From: Nitrospirae bacterium RBG_16_43_11
GTDB lineage: Bacteria > Nitrospirota > 9FT-COMBO-42-15 > HDB-SIOI813
DNA length: 6,794 bases
Reading direction: 5' to 3'
NCBI GenBank assembly: GCA_001805165.1
Contig: MHEI01000077.1
Coordinates: 33,841 to 40,634 of the forward strand
A program made the position numbers and the translations under genes. The notes beneath the pieces are model-generated. The model ran no database searches and was not told the DNA's origin. It saw only the letters and a list, made by a program, of their open reading frames with translations. Below, piece by piece: positions 1-6,220 of the stretch. Position 1 is the stretch's first letter; each line of letters starts with the position of its first letter.

Positions 1-1
1 G

Positions 2-535
2 ATAAGGGAGTATCCTCATCAACTGAGCGGCGGAATGAAGCAAAGGGTAATGATTGCCATGGCTATCGCCTGTGAACCATCTCTTATCATTGCGGATGAA
101 CCAACCACTGCACTCGATGTTACCATTCAGGCTCAGATATTAAGGCTGCTCAGAGAATTAATTGAAACAAGCAATACTGCATTGATTCTGATCTCACATG
201 ACCTGGGCATTATTGCAGAGATGGCTGATGAAGTAGCAATAATGTATGCCGGAAAGATTGTTGAGCATGCAACTACCCGTGACCTGTTTGCCGAGCCTCT
301 TCATCCTTACACGATAGGGCTGCTACAGTCAATACCAAGGGGTGAGGAAAAGAGGGAAAAACAGCTCCGGACTATCCAGGGAAGTGTCCCTAAGCTCTAT
401 GAGCTGCCGGCGGGCTGCATGTTCAATCCACGCTGTAAATATGTGGTTGACAGGTGCAGGAGAGAGGAACCGGAGCTTATTGATTCCGGGGGCGGTCATC
501 TGGTAAGGTGCTGGGTAGATGTTAAGAAGCAATGA
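2..535 (+). CDS. Dipeptide/oligopeptide ABC importer ATPase, DppD/OppD type (5' truncated by window edge)
   Basis: This is the C-terminal part of a cytoplasmic ATPase that powers peptide-type ABC uptake. The open frame runs in from base 2, so the Walker A and Q-loop half lies outside the window. Visible motifs, in order, are the ABC signature LSGGMKQR (23-46), Walker B LIIADEP (from 83), the D-loop ALD and the H-loop SHD (194-202). The C-terminal oligopeptide-transporter extension follows, with HPYT and four cysteines spaced Cx5Cx6Cx17C (residues 128, 134, 141 and 159 counted from the Met at 35). In this family such cysteines bind a [4Fe-4S] cluster. About 177 codons are visible; family members are usually about 320-340 residues. 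The stop overlaps or nearly abuts the next ATPase gene, its expected DppF/OppF partner. The substrate cannot be read from the ATPase: peptide is the family default, and nickel or glycoside importers share this architecture. Confidence 0.93.
   Translation: MREYPHQLSGGMKQRVMIAMAIACEPSLIIADEPTTALDVTIQAQILRLLRELIETSNTALILISHDLGIIAEMADEVAIMYAGKIVEHATTRDLFAEPLHPYTIGLLQSIPRGEEKREKQLRTIQGSVPKLYELPAGCMFNPRCKYVVDRCRREEPELIDSGGGHLVRCWVDVKKQ
505..510 (+). promoter_or_regulatory. Shine-Dalgarno-like site for the DppF/OppF gene
   Basis: AAGGTG lies 8 bases before the ATG at 519, inside the end of the preceding gene. It is the main reason for preferring that start over the in-frame ATG at 546, which has only weak purine-rich sequence in front of it. 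Confidence 0.5.
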
Positions 536-1526
536 GTATAAAGCAATGAGCAATGAGTTGTTATCAGTTAAAGACCTTAAAAAACACTTTCATGTTGATG
601 AAGGTATTTTCAGCAGCAGGAAAAGGGTAGTTCATGCTGTTGACGGTATAAGCTTTGAGCTCGGTAAGAATGAAGTCCTGAGCCTCGTTGGCGAAAGCGG
701 AAGCGGTAAGTCCACGACAGGCAGGCTAATCCTGAAACTCCTTGAGCCGACTGAAGGTAAGATCATATTCATGGGTGAAGACATCAGCAATGCCGGCAGA
801 AAAAGGATGAAAGAACTCCGGCGGGAGATGCAGATAATCTTCCAGGACCCCTATGCCTCGCTGAATCCCCGCATGACAGTAGGAGAGATTGTAGAAGAAC
901 CTCTCATTGTGCACAAGATAGGGACGAAACAGGAAAGACGGGACGAAGTAGCAAATCTGCTGCAAAAGGTAGGTCTCAACCCTGAGGTTATGAAACGTTA
1001 TCCCCATGAATTCAGCGGCGGACAGAGACAGAGGGTCGGAATTGCAAGGGCTGTCGCATTAAAACCAAAACTGATTGTTGCTGACGAGCCTGTATCCGCT
1101 CTCGATGTATCCATTCAGGCGCAGGTTATAAATCTCCTGAAGGAATTGCAGGAAGAGTATCATATAGCCTTTCTCTTTATTGCCCATGATTTAAATATAG
1201 TGCGGATAATAAGCAACAGGGTAGCCGTCATGTACCTCGGTAAGATTGTAGAACTCGCTGAAGTAGAGGAGCTGTTCAAACACCCGCTGCATCCTTATAC
1301 ACAGGCGCTGCTCTCTGCTATACCTGTCCCTGACCCTTCAAGGAAAGACAGAAAGATTATTCTCCTGGAAGGAGACATCCCAAGCCCCATTGATATTCCA
1401 CAAGGATGCCGGTTCCATACAAGGTGTCCTAAGATGATCCCCCGGTGCAAAGAGATCATCCCCCCGCTTGAAGACTTTGGAAATAGCCATGTGGCTGCAT
1501 GTATACGGGCGCATGAGTGGGCATAA
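519..1526 (+). CDS. Dipeptide/oligopeptide ABC importer ATPase, DppF/OppF type
   Basis: This is the second cytoplasmic ATPase of the same importer, expected to form a heterodimer with the upstream DppD/OppD-like subunit. Motifs are complete: Walker A GESGSGKST (residues 58-66), Q-loop FQD (108-110), signature FSGGQRQR (165-172), Walker B LIVADEP (185-191) and H-loop AHD (222-224). The oligopeptide C-terminal extension has LHPYTQALL and cysteines 297, 303, 310 and 328, with the same Cx5Cx6Cx17C spacing as its partner; in this family they are Fe-S cluster ligands. The length of 335 residues is normal. The start is ambiguous. ATG 519 has an AAGGTG ribosome site 8 bases upstream (505-510) and overlaps the previous gene by 17 bases. 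ATG 546 (MSNELLSVKDLKKHF) matches the usual family N-terminus but has no clear ribosome site. Transport specificity is not visible. Confidence 0.95.
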   Translation: MLRSNEYKAMSNELLSVKDLKKHFHVDEGIFSSRKRVVHAVDGISFELGKNEVLSLVGESGSGKSTTGRLILKLLEPTEGKIIFMGEDISNAGRKRMKELRREMQIIFQDPYASLNPRMTVGEIVEEPLIVHKIGTKQERRDEVANLLQKVGLNPEVMKRYPHEFSGGQRQRVGIARAVALKPKLIVADEPVSALDVSIQAQVINLLKELQEEYHIAFLFIAHDLNIVRIISNRVAVMYLGKIVELAEVEELFKHPLHPYTQALLSAIPVPDPSRKDRKIILLEGDIPSPIDIPQGCRFHTRCPKMIPRCKEIIPPLEDFGNSHVAACIRAHEWA

Positions 1527-1536
1527 TAACCCCTTT
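1527..1536. other. Convergent junction between transporter and his-queC gene blocks
   Basis: Only 10 bases separate the TAA of the plus-strand ATPase gene (1524-1526) from the TGA of the minus-strand HD gene (1537-1539). I see no GC-rich stem with a T-run here on either strand. Transcription from each side probably runs into the other gene, or stops by a mechanism not visible in the sequence. Confidence 0.7.
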
Positions 1537-2952
1537 TCAAACGTTGGTCTTAATACTATTTGACTCCGAAACCAGCACTTTCTCTGCAACAGAAGCAAGC
1601 ACGGAATCATACCTGTGGTTTAATGCAAATATACGGCACAGGACTACCTTTGCAGGAATATAATCAAAGAACTCCTTCAGCGCCTCTTTCGATACATCCT
1701 TAGTTGACGGACTGTATACATATATCTGTTTGTCACCCATCATGAGCGGGTTCAGTGGTCTCGGGTCCTGACTCGCCATATCCACCTTAAAATGGATTTT
1801 TTTTAAATCATGCGGCAATTTCTCTTTTATGGATTTCAATAACTCTTCCTGAGTAATAAACCTCCTCCCCTTCTCAACCTCGCCAATGGAAAGCGTCCTG
1901 TCATAGGCCATCTTCCACTTTACATCCCTGCTGAGAATACCATGCCATTCAGGATATAGTTTGGTTTTCCTGGAATCTTTACTCTTATGCCAACTCCGTA
2001 CAGCCTCAAGCAATGACCAATCGGTAAGGGAAATATATTTATCCAGACGCTCTGCAGGATTGTAAGGAAACAACATGTCTATAGTCTCCCTGAATATCTC
2101 CCGCAGGTGCAGGTCTATTGCGCGGGTAGTCCTGTGATAATAGACATTGCTATACATATAAAGCCTTGCATTGAGAAACATGTTGAGTGCGGAAAGTCCT
2201 GAGCGGTGCAGTGTTAACCCCTTGTCAGTAAAGAATGAATAGTAGATCAAACGGTTAATATCTACGGGCCCTATAGCTACACCGCACATATACGAATCGC
2301 GCAGAACATAATCCATATTGTCTACCGTGTATATACCGCTTAAGAGAGGCTGAAGGAATAAAAGCCATTTAGGGTAATTGTCTGAAGACTTGAGCGGCGC
2401 CTTGTAAGGTCCCTTACCTATAAGAAAGGCCACGTGATCAGGGACAATCTTCTCTCCCGGCGCAAACTCACCATTAGGGCTTCTCCTGATGCCTTCAATG
2501 ATATCCCTTAGCTCTTCTCTTATAATCCGCTGTCCTATTGTCTCATGAGTCTCCTTATATTCATCAAGCACATTATCATCGAAAAAATGGCCAAAAGGCC
2601 CGTGCCCTATATCATGAAGTAATCCCGCTACACGAAGTAACTCCTCTATAAATAGTTCTGAAGGACAATCCGAAGTTATCTCTTTAAGGACAGGATAAAG
2701 ATGCCTCGCAAACCTTCCTGCGAGATGCATCGCACCAAGGGAGTGCTGAAATCTGCTGTGCTCGGCAGATGGATAGACCCACCTTGCACTCTGGAGCTGA
2801 TAAATATGCCTCAGACGCTGACCCCAGGGTGAGTCAATCAGGTCTTTCTCAGTCCTTTCCTTCTCTTCCCCCTTTGGAACTGTGAAGGATATGTAGCCAT
2901 GGATTGGGTCTGAGATAAGGGATATGCCTTCGTATACTGTGGGTTCTGACAT
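1537..2952 (-). CDS. HD-domain phosphohydrolase, SAMHD1/dNTPase-like (COG1078 type)
   Basis: This is probably a cytoplasmic metal-dependent dNTP triphosphohydrolase or related nucleotide phosphohydrolase of 471 residues. The HD active site is intact: R67-F-Q-H70, H113-D114-I-G-H117-G-P-F, H136, and D211 in VDNMDYVLRD. These match, in order and spacing, the R164, H167, H206/D207, H210, H233 and D311 pattern of human SAMHD1. Y215 and D219 match Y315 and D319 of its substrate pocket. The conserved N-terminal DPIHGYI (15-21) is also typical of the family. Residues from about 300 to 471 form a less conserved tail. The gene is last in the minus-strand operon, 9 bases after the ferritin-like gene, and its ribosome site is weak (purine-rich AGAAAA only). 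Active-site integrity is seen directly. dNTP specificity is inferred from the family, many of whose bacterial members have no proven substrate. Confidence 0.88.
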   Translation of the reverse strand: MSEPTVYEGISLISDPIHGYISFTVPKGEEKERTEKDLIDSPWGQRLRHIYQLQSARWVYPSAEHSRFQHSLGAMHLAGRFARHLYPVLKEITSDCPSELFIEELLRVAGLLHDIGHGPFGHFFDDNVLDEYKETHETIGQRIIREELRDIIEGIRRSPNGEFAPGEKIVPDHVAFLIGKGPYKAPLKSSDNYPKWLLFLQPLLSGIYTVDNMDYVLRDSYMCGVAIGPVDINRLIYYSFFTDKGLTLHRSGLSALNMFLNARLYMYSNVYYHRTTRAIDLHLREIFRETIDMLFPYNPAERLDKYISLTDWSLLEAVRSWHKSKDSRKTKLYPEWHGILSRDVKWKMAYDRTLSIGEVEKGRRFITQEELLKSIKEKLPHDLKKIHFKVDMASQDPRPLNPLMMGDKQIYVYSPSTKDVSKEALKEFFDYIPAKVVLCRIFALNHRYDSVLASVAEKVLVSESNSIKTNV

Positions 2953-2961
2953 TTTTCTGCG

Positions 2962-3690
2962 TCAACTGATTTTGATATCTTTTGCCCGCGCACCCCATGG
3001 AAGATTAACAACTGAGAATTGTACACTCTTATTGACCTCTGCATTATCCCATGTACCGGCAGATATATCCTCAGGAAGGAACATATACCTCTCTCCATCC
3101 CCTCCTTCAATGAAGCCATAAGACATGTCAGGCGTTATTTCTGTAATCTTTCCTGCCTTACTACTGATATCAGAAGGTGCAGATTCAACCTGAATCTGCG
3201 GGATATTTCCTCTGTAATATTTTTTTGCAAATGCCTTGATTATTTTCATGTGTTCATAGACAGAGCGGTGTGACTCCTCAGGTTTCTGCTGAAATTGAAA
3301 CCCGTAAATCCGGACAAGCCTGTCATAAATGTGATTGATCTCACTGTTCTCTATCTTCAACAACATATCAAGTGCATCCTGAAGGGAAACCATCTCCTTT
3401 TTTAATATGCGTTCAAAATCTTTGATCATGGCATTCAGGAGTTGTAAGGCAGAAATATCAGTAACGTCAACGGAGGTTCTGTTTTTTTTCTTTGCAGAAG
3501 AGTGATCCCACGACTGACAACCCTTACTCAGGGTAAGCGTCTCACAGTGACTTTTTTCATGATCTGCAATCTTTATCCAGAAATTGTAAACCTCTGAATT
3601 ATCCCTGAACAGGTTGGATAATTTGTAGTACAGGTTGGAGAGCCTCTTTTCAATATCTATAGCAGCATCAAATACTTCGGATATATTCAT
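2962..3690 (-). CDS. Ferritin-like (rubrerythrin-type) domain fused to a cold-shock/OB-like domain
   Basis: This is a 242-residue soluble protein with two parts. Residues 1-165 look like a ferritin-like four-helix bundle: E14 in IEKRLSNLYY, E45-x-x-H48 in the DHEKSH motif, then a second helix pair ending in E114/E117-x-x-H120 (IENSEINHIYDRL). These are the expected carboxylate and histidine ligands of a di-iron site. A polar, lysine-containing linker (about 58-78) separates the helix pairs. Residues 178-242 resemble a divergent cold-shock domain: GKITEI, YGFIEGGDGERYMFLPEDI (RNP1- and RNP2-like strands) and the closing GARAKDIKI. There is no rubredoxin domain; the only cysteines are C49 and C58. 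The start overlaps the queC stop as ATGA, with AGGT 7 bases upstream (3698-3701). Function is unknown; iron binding, oxidant handling or nucleic-acid binding are inferences from the domains. The ferritin-like assignment is firmer than the cold-shock one. Confidence 0.72.
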   Translation of the reverse strand: MNISEVFDAAIDIEKRLSNLYYKLSNLFRDNSEVYNFWIKIADHEKSHCETLTLSKGCQSWDHSSAKKKNRTSVDVTDISALQLLNAMIKDFERILKKEMVSLQDALDMLLKIENSEINHIYDRLVRIYGFQFQQKPEESHRSVYEHMKIIKAFAKKYYRGNIPQIQVESAPSDISSKAGKITEITPDMSYGFIEGGDGERYMFLPEDISAGTWDNAEVNKSVQFSVVNLPWGARAKDIKIS

Positions 3691-4373
3691 AGTGCATACC
3701 TGACCGGGTCTGTTATCCCGGCCTCAATAAAACCTTTCTTCCTGATTAAACAACTATCACACCTTCCGCAGGCGATGCCGGCTTCACCGGGGTCATAACA
3801 ACTGTGAGTCAGGCTGTAGTCAACACCAAGTTCAATTCCCTTTAATATTATCTCAGCCTTCGTCATATTTATCAATGGTGTCTTTACTGAAAATTCAGTT
3901 AATCCCTCGACACCTTTTCTTGTCCCAAGATTTGCCATAGATTCAAATGCCCTGATATATTCCGGCCGGCAGTCAGGATAACCGCTGTAATCAACTACAT
4001 TTGCCCCGAAAAATATAGTATCCGCATCAATAACCTCAGCCCATGAAAGTGCAATGGCAAGAAATATCGTATTGCGCGCAGGCACATATGTAACAGGGAT
4101 GCCATGTGAAATCTCTTCCTGTGTACGGTTCGCGGGAACTTCAATTGACGATGTAAGTGCAGATCCGCCGATCTCTCTCAGATTAACACTTACAACAATC
4201 TGTTTTTTTGCATTAAAAAATTTGGACACCAGGCGGGCCTTTTCGATCTCATGCACATGTCGCTGACCGTAATCTATGGTAAGTGCATATAATTCGCAGC
4301 CTTCTGATTTAGCGATCGCCATGGTTGTCGTGGAGTCTATCCCGCCGCTTAATAAGACAACAGCCCTGTTCAT
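3687..4373 (-). CDS. queC: 7-cyano-7-deazaguanine synthase QueC
   Basis: QueC converts 7-carboxy-7-deazaguanine and ammonia to preQ0 using ATP, a cytoplasmic step in the synthesis of the tRNA nucleoside queuosine. Counted from the ATG at 4373, the protein has the PP-loop SGGIDST (9-15), the conserved LTIDYGQRH (31-39), YVPARNTIFL (96-105) and the C-terminal zinc site with C192, C202, C205 and C208 (HSCYD...CGRCDSC). The length of 228 residues is normal. A longer start at ATG 4388 adds five residues (MKSFQ) and directly abuts the HIT stop. I prefer 4373 because AAGAG lies 7 bases before it and homologues typically start just ahead of the AVV-LSGG strand. The stop overlaps the next gene as ATGA. 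No other queuosine gene (queD, queE or folE) is in the window, so preQ0 precursors must come from elsewhere. Confidence 0.96.
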   Translation of the reverse strand: MNRAVVLLSGGIDSTTTMAIAKSEGCELYALTIDYGQRHVHEIEKARLVSKFFNAKKQIVVSVNLREIGGSALTSSIEVPANRTQEEISHGIPVTYVPARNTIFLAIALSWAEVIDADTIFFGANVVDYSGYPDCRPEYIRAFESMANLGTRKGVEGLTEFSVKTPLINMTKAEIILKGIELGVDYSLTHSCYDPGEAGIACGRCDSCLIRKKGFIEAGITDPVRYAL

Positions 4374-4388
4374 CTGGAAACTCTTCAT

Positions 4389-4733
4389 TCACCCCGGCGG
4401 CCATGCCATCTGTCTTCCGCCCAGCAGATGCACATGCAGGTGATAGACAAGCTGTCCCCCCGCAGGATTGCAGTTTACAACAACCCTGAATCCGGGATCC
4501 TTTACATTCTTAATCTCAGCTATCTTATTTATAACAACGCCCATATTCCCTATTAAACCCATGTGACTTTCTTTCAGGTCATTGAGTGTTGGAATATGTT
4601 CTTTCGGCACAATCAACACATGGACAGGCGCCTGAGGATTTATATCATCGAATGCAAGCCACTGCTCATCCTCATACACAATCCTGCCTGTAATTTCCTT
4701 TGCTATAATCTTGCAAAATATACATGAACTCAT
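4389..4733 (-). CDS. HIT-family (HINT-type) nucleotide hydrolase
   Basis: This is a small cytoplasmic hydrolase or transferase acting on nucleotide phosphoramidates such as AMP-lysine or AMP-amine adducts; its exact physiological substrate is usually unknown. It has 114 residues, the usual HINT length. It shows CIFC near the N-terminus (C4, C7), AFDDINPQAPVHVLIVPKEHI (27-47), GGQLVYHLHVHLLGGRQM with the HIT triad H98-H100-H102, and the characteristic WPPG end. The middle triad histidine is the expected nucleophile. C4, C7, H46 and H98 are a likely zinc site, as in some family members. The start ATG overlaps the hisIE stop as ATGA, and a good GAGGGGA ribosome site lies at 4741-4747, 7 bases upstream. 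A HIT gene directly after hisI/hisIE is a recurrent bacterial arrangement. Confidence 0.95.
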   Translation of the reverse strand: MSSCIFCKIIAKEITGRIVYEDEQWLAFDDINPQAPVHVLIVPKEHIPTLNDLKESHMGLIGNMGVVINKIAEIKNVKDPGFRVVVNCNPAGGQLVYHLHVHLLGGRQMAWPPG

Positions 4734-5422
4734 TCTGTCTTCCCCTCTCTTCTCTTTTTTTCAAGCCCTGAAACCCCTAACCTCTTATCAAGCTCCCTGT
4801 AAACATCCTGCGGGCTCAGGCCATGATAACCTAAAAGGACTAATGAATGAAACCAAAGATCTGCAGCCTCATATACTATCTCATCCTTATTGTTATTCTT
4901 TGAGCTAATGATAAGCTCTCCCGATTCCTCACTTATCTTTTTTAATATCTTGTCAAGCCCTGACGAATAAAGGGAACTTACATAAGATGATTCTGACGGC
5001 TTATCCCTGCGATCTATAATAACGTCGTAAACCGAGTTCATTATGCCGGACAACTGTGTCTTGTTGAATCCCTTTCTTTCGTCACTGCTATCAATCCGTT
5101 CATATAATTCCCTGAAGAAGCAGGATGGACTACCCGTATGGCAGGCAACACCTGACTGCTCTACCAATACCAAAAGGGTATCAGCGTCACAGTCGTAAAG
5201 TATTTTTTTCACCCGCTGGATATGACCTGACGTCTCACCCTTTTTCCACAATTTCTGACGGGACCTGCTCCAGAAGTGTGTAATGCCTGTATCTACTGTA
5301 ACCCGCAATGCCTCCTCATTCATGTAGGCCATCATAAGGACTGCCAATGTCTGAGAATCCTGAATAATTGCCGGAACAAGTCCACGGCTGTTAAATTTTA
5401 TTTGATTTATAATATCATCCAT
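4730..5422 (-). CDS. hisIE: Bifunctional phosphoribosyl-AMP cyclohydrolase / phosphoribosyl-ATP pyrophosphatase HisIE
   Basis: This carries out steps 2 and 3 of histidine synthesis: the C-terminal HisE part cleaves PR-ATP to PR-AMP, then the N-terminal HisI part opens the adenine ring to give ProFAR. From ATG 5422 the protein has 230 residues. The HisI domain (about 1-110) shows GLVPAIIQD, WKKGETSGH (59-67), DCDAD (77-81) with metal-binding aspartates, CHTG (94-97) and C101. The HisE domain (about 125-220) shows KISEESGELI with paired glutamates and the EAADLWFHSLVLL helix. A GTG at 5437 would add five residues and overlap hisF by 14 bases. I prefer the ATG because AGGA lies 6 bases upstream (5429-5432) and the gene then begins one base after the hisF TAG. 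The fused form occurs in enterobacteria and many other lineages, so it is not taxonomically decisive. Confidence 0.96.
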   Translation of the reverse strand: MDDIINQIKFNSRGLVPAIIQDSQTLAVLMMAYMNEEALRVTVDTGITHFWSRSRQKLWKKGETSGHIQRVKKILYDCDADTLLVLVEQSGVACHTGSPSCFFRELYERIDSSDERKGFNKTQLSGIMNSVYDVIIDRRDKPSESSYVSSLYSSGLDKILKKISEESGELIISSKNNNKDEIVYEAADLWFHSLVLLGYHGLSPQDVYRELDKRLGVSGLEKKRREGKTE

Positions 5423-5423
5423 T

Positions 5424-6185
5424 CTAAATCCTGACACATATCCCTCTCGACCTGAGATACTCCTTAGTCTCCTTTATTGTATACTCCCTGAAGTGGAAGA
5501 TTGAAGCCGCAAGTACGGCATCGGCCTTTCCGGCAATAATGCCTTCATACAAATGCTCCAATGTCCCTGCTCCTCCTGATGCAATTACAGGTATCGTTAC
5601 AGCTTCCGAAATAACGCGGGTTAATTCTATATCATAACCGTCCTTTGTTCCATCCTTGTCCATACTTGTCAACAGGATCTCTCCAGCTCCGTATCCCTCC
5701 ATCTTCTTTGCCCACTGGACAGCATCAATTCCTGTACGTGTACGGCCGCCATGGATATAAACCTCCCATTGCAACCCGGACGACACACGTCTCGCATCAA
5801 TTGCCACAACAATACACTGGCTCCCGAATCTCTCCGATGCCTCTCGAACAAACTCCGGATTCTGTACGGCTGCTGTATTTATAGATACCTTATCTGCTCC
5901 GGCATTAAGAAGTGTCCTTATATCATCCAGGGTGCGTACTCCGCCTCCGACCGTTAGAGGCATAAAGACCTGCTCTGCAGTATTCCTGACAACGTCTATC
6001 AAAATAGAGCGCTTCTCGCTGGAGGCAGTGATATCAAGGAAGCAAATCTCATCAGCGCCTTCATCATTGTAAAGGCGTGCCGCCTCAACAGGGTCTCCGG
6101 CGTCTCTGAGATTAACGAAGCTGACCCCTTTTACCACCCGTCCTTCTTTAACGTCCAAACAAGGAATAATACGCTTTGCCAACAT
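5424..6185 (-). CDS. hisF: Imidazole glycerol phosphate synthase cyclase subunit HisF
   Basis: HisF is the synthase subunit that, with the glutaminase HisH, converts PRFAR and ammonia to imidazole glycerol phosphate and AICAR in the cytoplasm. It is a 253-residue (beta/alpha)8 barrel of normal length. Catalytic D11 (IIPCLDVKEGRVVKG) and D130 (VVAIDARR) are both present. Phosphate-binding loops are also visible: TVGGGVR (78-84), SINTAAV (101-107), TSMDKDGT (173-180) and ASGGAGT (202-208). The N-terminus MLAKRIIPCLD is the conserved family start, so ATG 6185 is secure. Unlike its neighbours the gene is not coupled to the gene before it: 35 bases separate it from hisA. That gap holds a palindrome ending 8 bases before the start, and no clear ribosome site is visible. 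hisH is not in the window and probably lies upstream of hisA. Confidence 0.97.
   Translation of the reverse strand: MLAKRIIPCLDVKEGRVVKGVSFVNLRDAGDPVEAARLYNDEGADEICFLDITASSEKRSILIDVVRNTAEQVFMPLTVGGGVRTLDDIRTLLNAGADKVSINTAAVQNPEFVREASERFGSQCIVVAIDARRVSSGLQWEVYIHGGRTRTGIDAVQWAKKMEGYGAGEILLTSMDKDGTKDGYDIELTRVISEAVTIPVIASGGAGTLEHLYEGIIAGKADAVLAASIFHFREYTIKETKEYLRSRGICVRI
5429..5432 (-). promoter_or_regulatory. Shine-Dalgarno site deciding the hisIE start
   Basis: AGGA on the minus strand lies 6 bases before the ATG at 5422, within the last codons of hisF. This favours the ATG over the upstream in-frame GTG at 5437. Confidence 0.5.
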
Positions 6186-6193
6186 AATATTTA

Positions 6194-6218
6194 GTAGGGT
6201 GGGTATTGCCCACCTTAT
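6194..6218. repeat. GC-rich palindrome (REP-like) between hisA and hisF
   Basis: GGTGGG (6198-6203) pairs with CCCACC (6209-6214) around a 5-base loop. Weaker pairs (G-T, A-T, T-A, G-T) extend the stem outward to about 6194/6218. On the minus strand it reads GGTGGGCAATACCCACC. This resembles dispersed GGTGGGCAATGCCCACC-type palindromes that I recall from many bacterial genomes, some linked to REP-associated transposases; that resemblance is from memory. It fills most of the only sizeable gap in the operon. In the operon direction it is followed by CTACTAAATATT, not a T-run, so it is a poor intrinsic terminator for the his operon. Confidence 0.6.
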
Positions 6219-6220
6219 TC

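Noticed and set aside
2..1526. Assignment of the two ATPases to nickel or another specific substrate
   Set aside because: ATPase subunits of this family do not reveal substrate; the binding protein and permeases are outside the window.
726..1610. Minus-strand open frames opposite the DppF/OppF gene and the junction
   Set aside because: They are shadows of a strongly conserved ABC ATPase frame with compositionally odd translations and no family match.
2924..3273. Plus-strand open frames opposite the ferritin-like gene
   Set aside because: They lie antisense to a well-supported coding frame, show no recognisable domain and have no ribosome site I would trust.
1537..4373. queC plus HD phosphohydrolase as an antiphage or DNA 7-deazapurine modification system
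   Set aside because: QueC looks fully canonical and the HD protein is of the widespread housekeeping type. No DNA transglycosylase, QatA/B/D-like or Dpd-like partner is in the window.
5645..5957. Plus-strand open frames opposite hisF
   Set aside because: The minus-strand hisF frame is unmistakable and complete; the opposite frames have no domain features.
6194..6220. Palindrome as an intrinsic terminator
   Set aside because: In the operon (minus) direction there is no T-run after the stem. The T-rich run TTATTCTTATTT follows only on the plus strand, where no gene is being transcribed, and hisF downstream must still be expressed.
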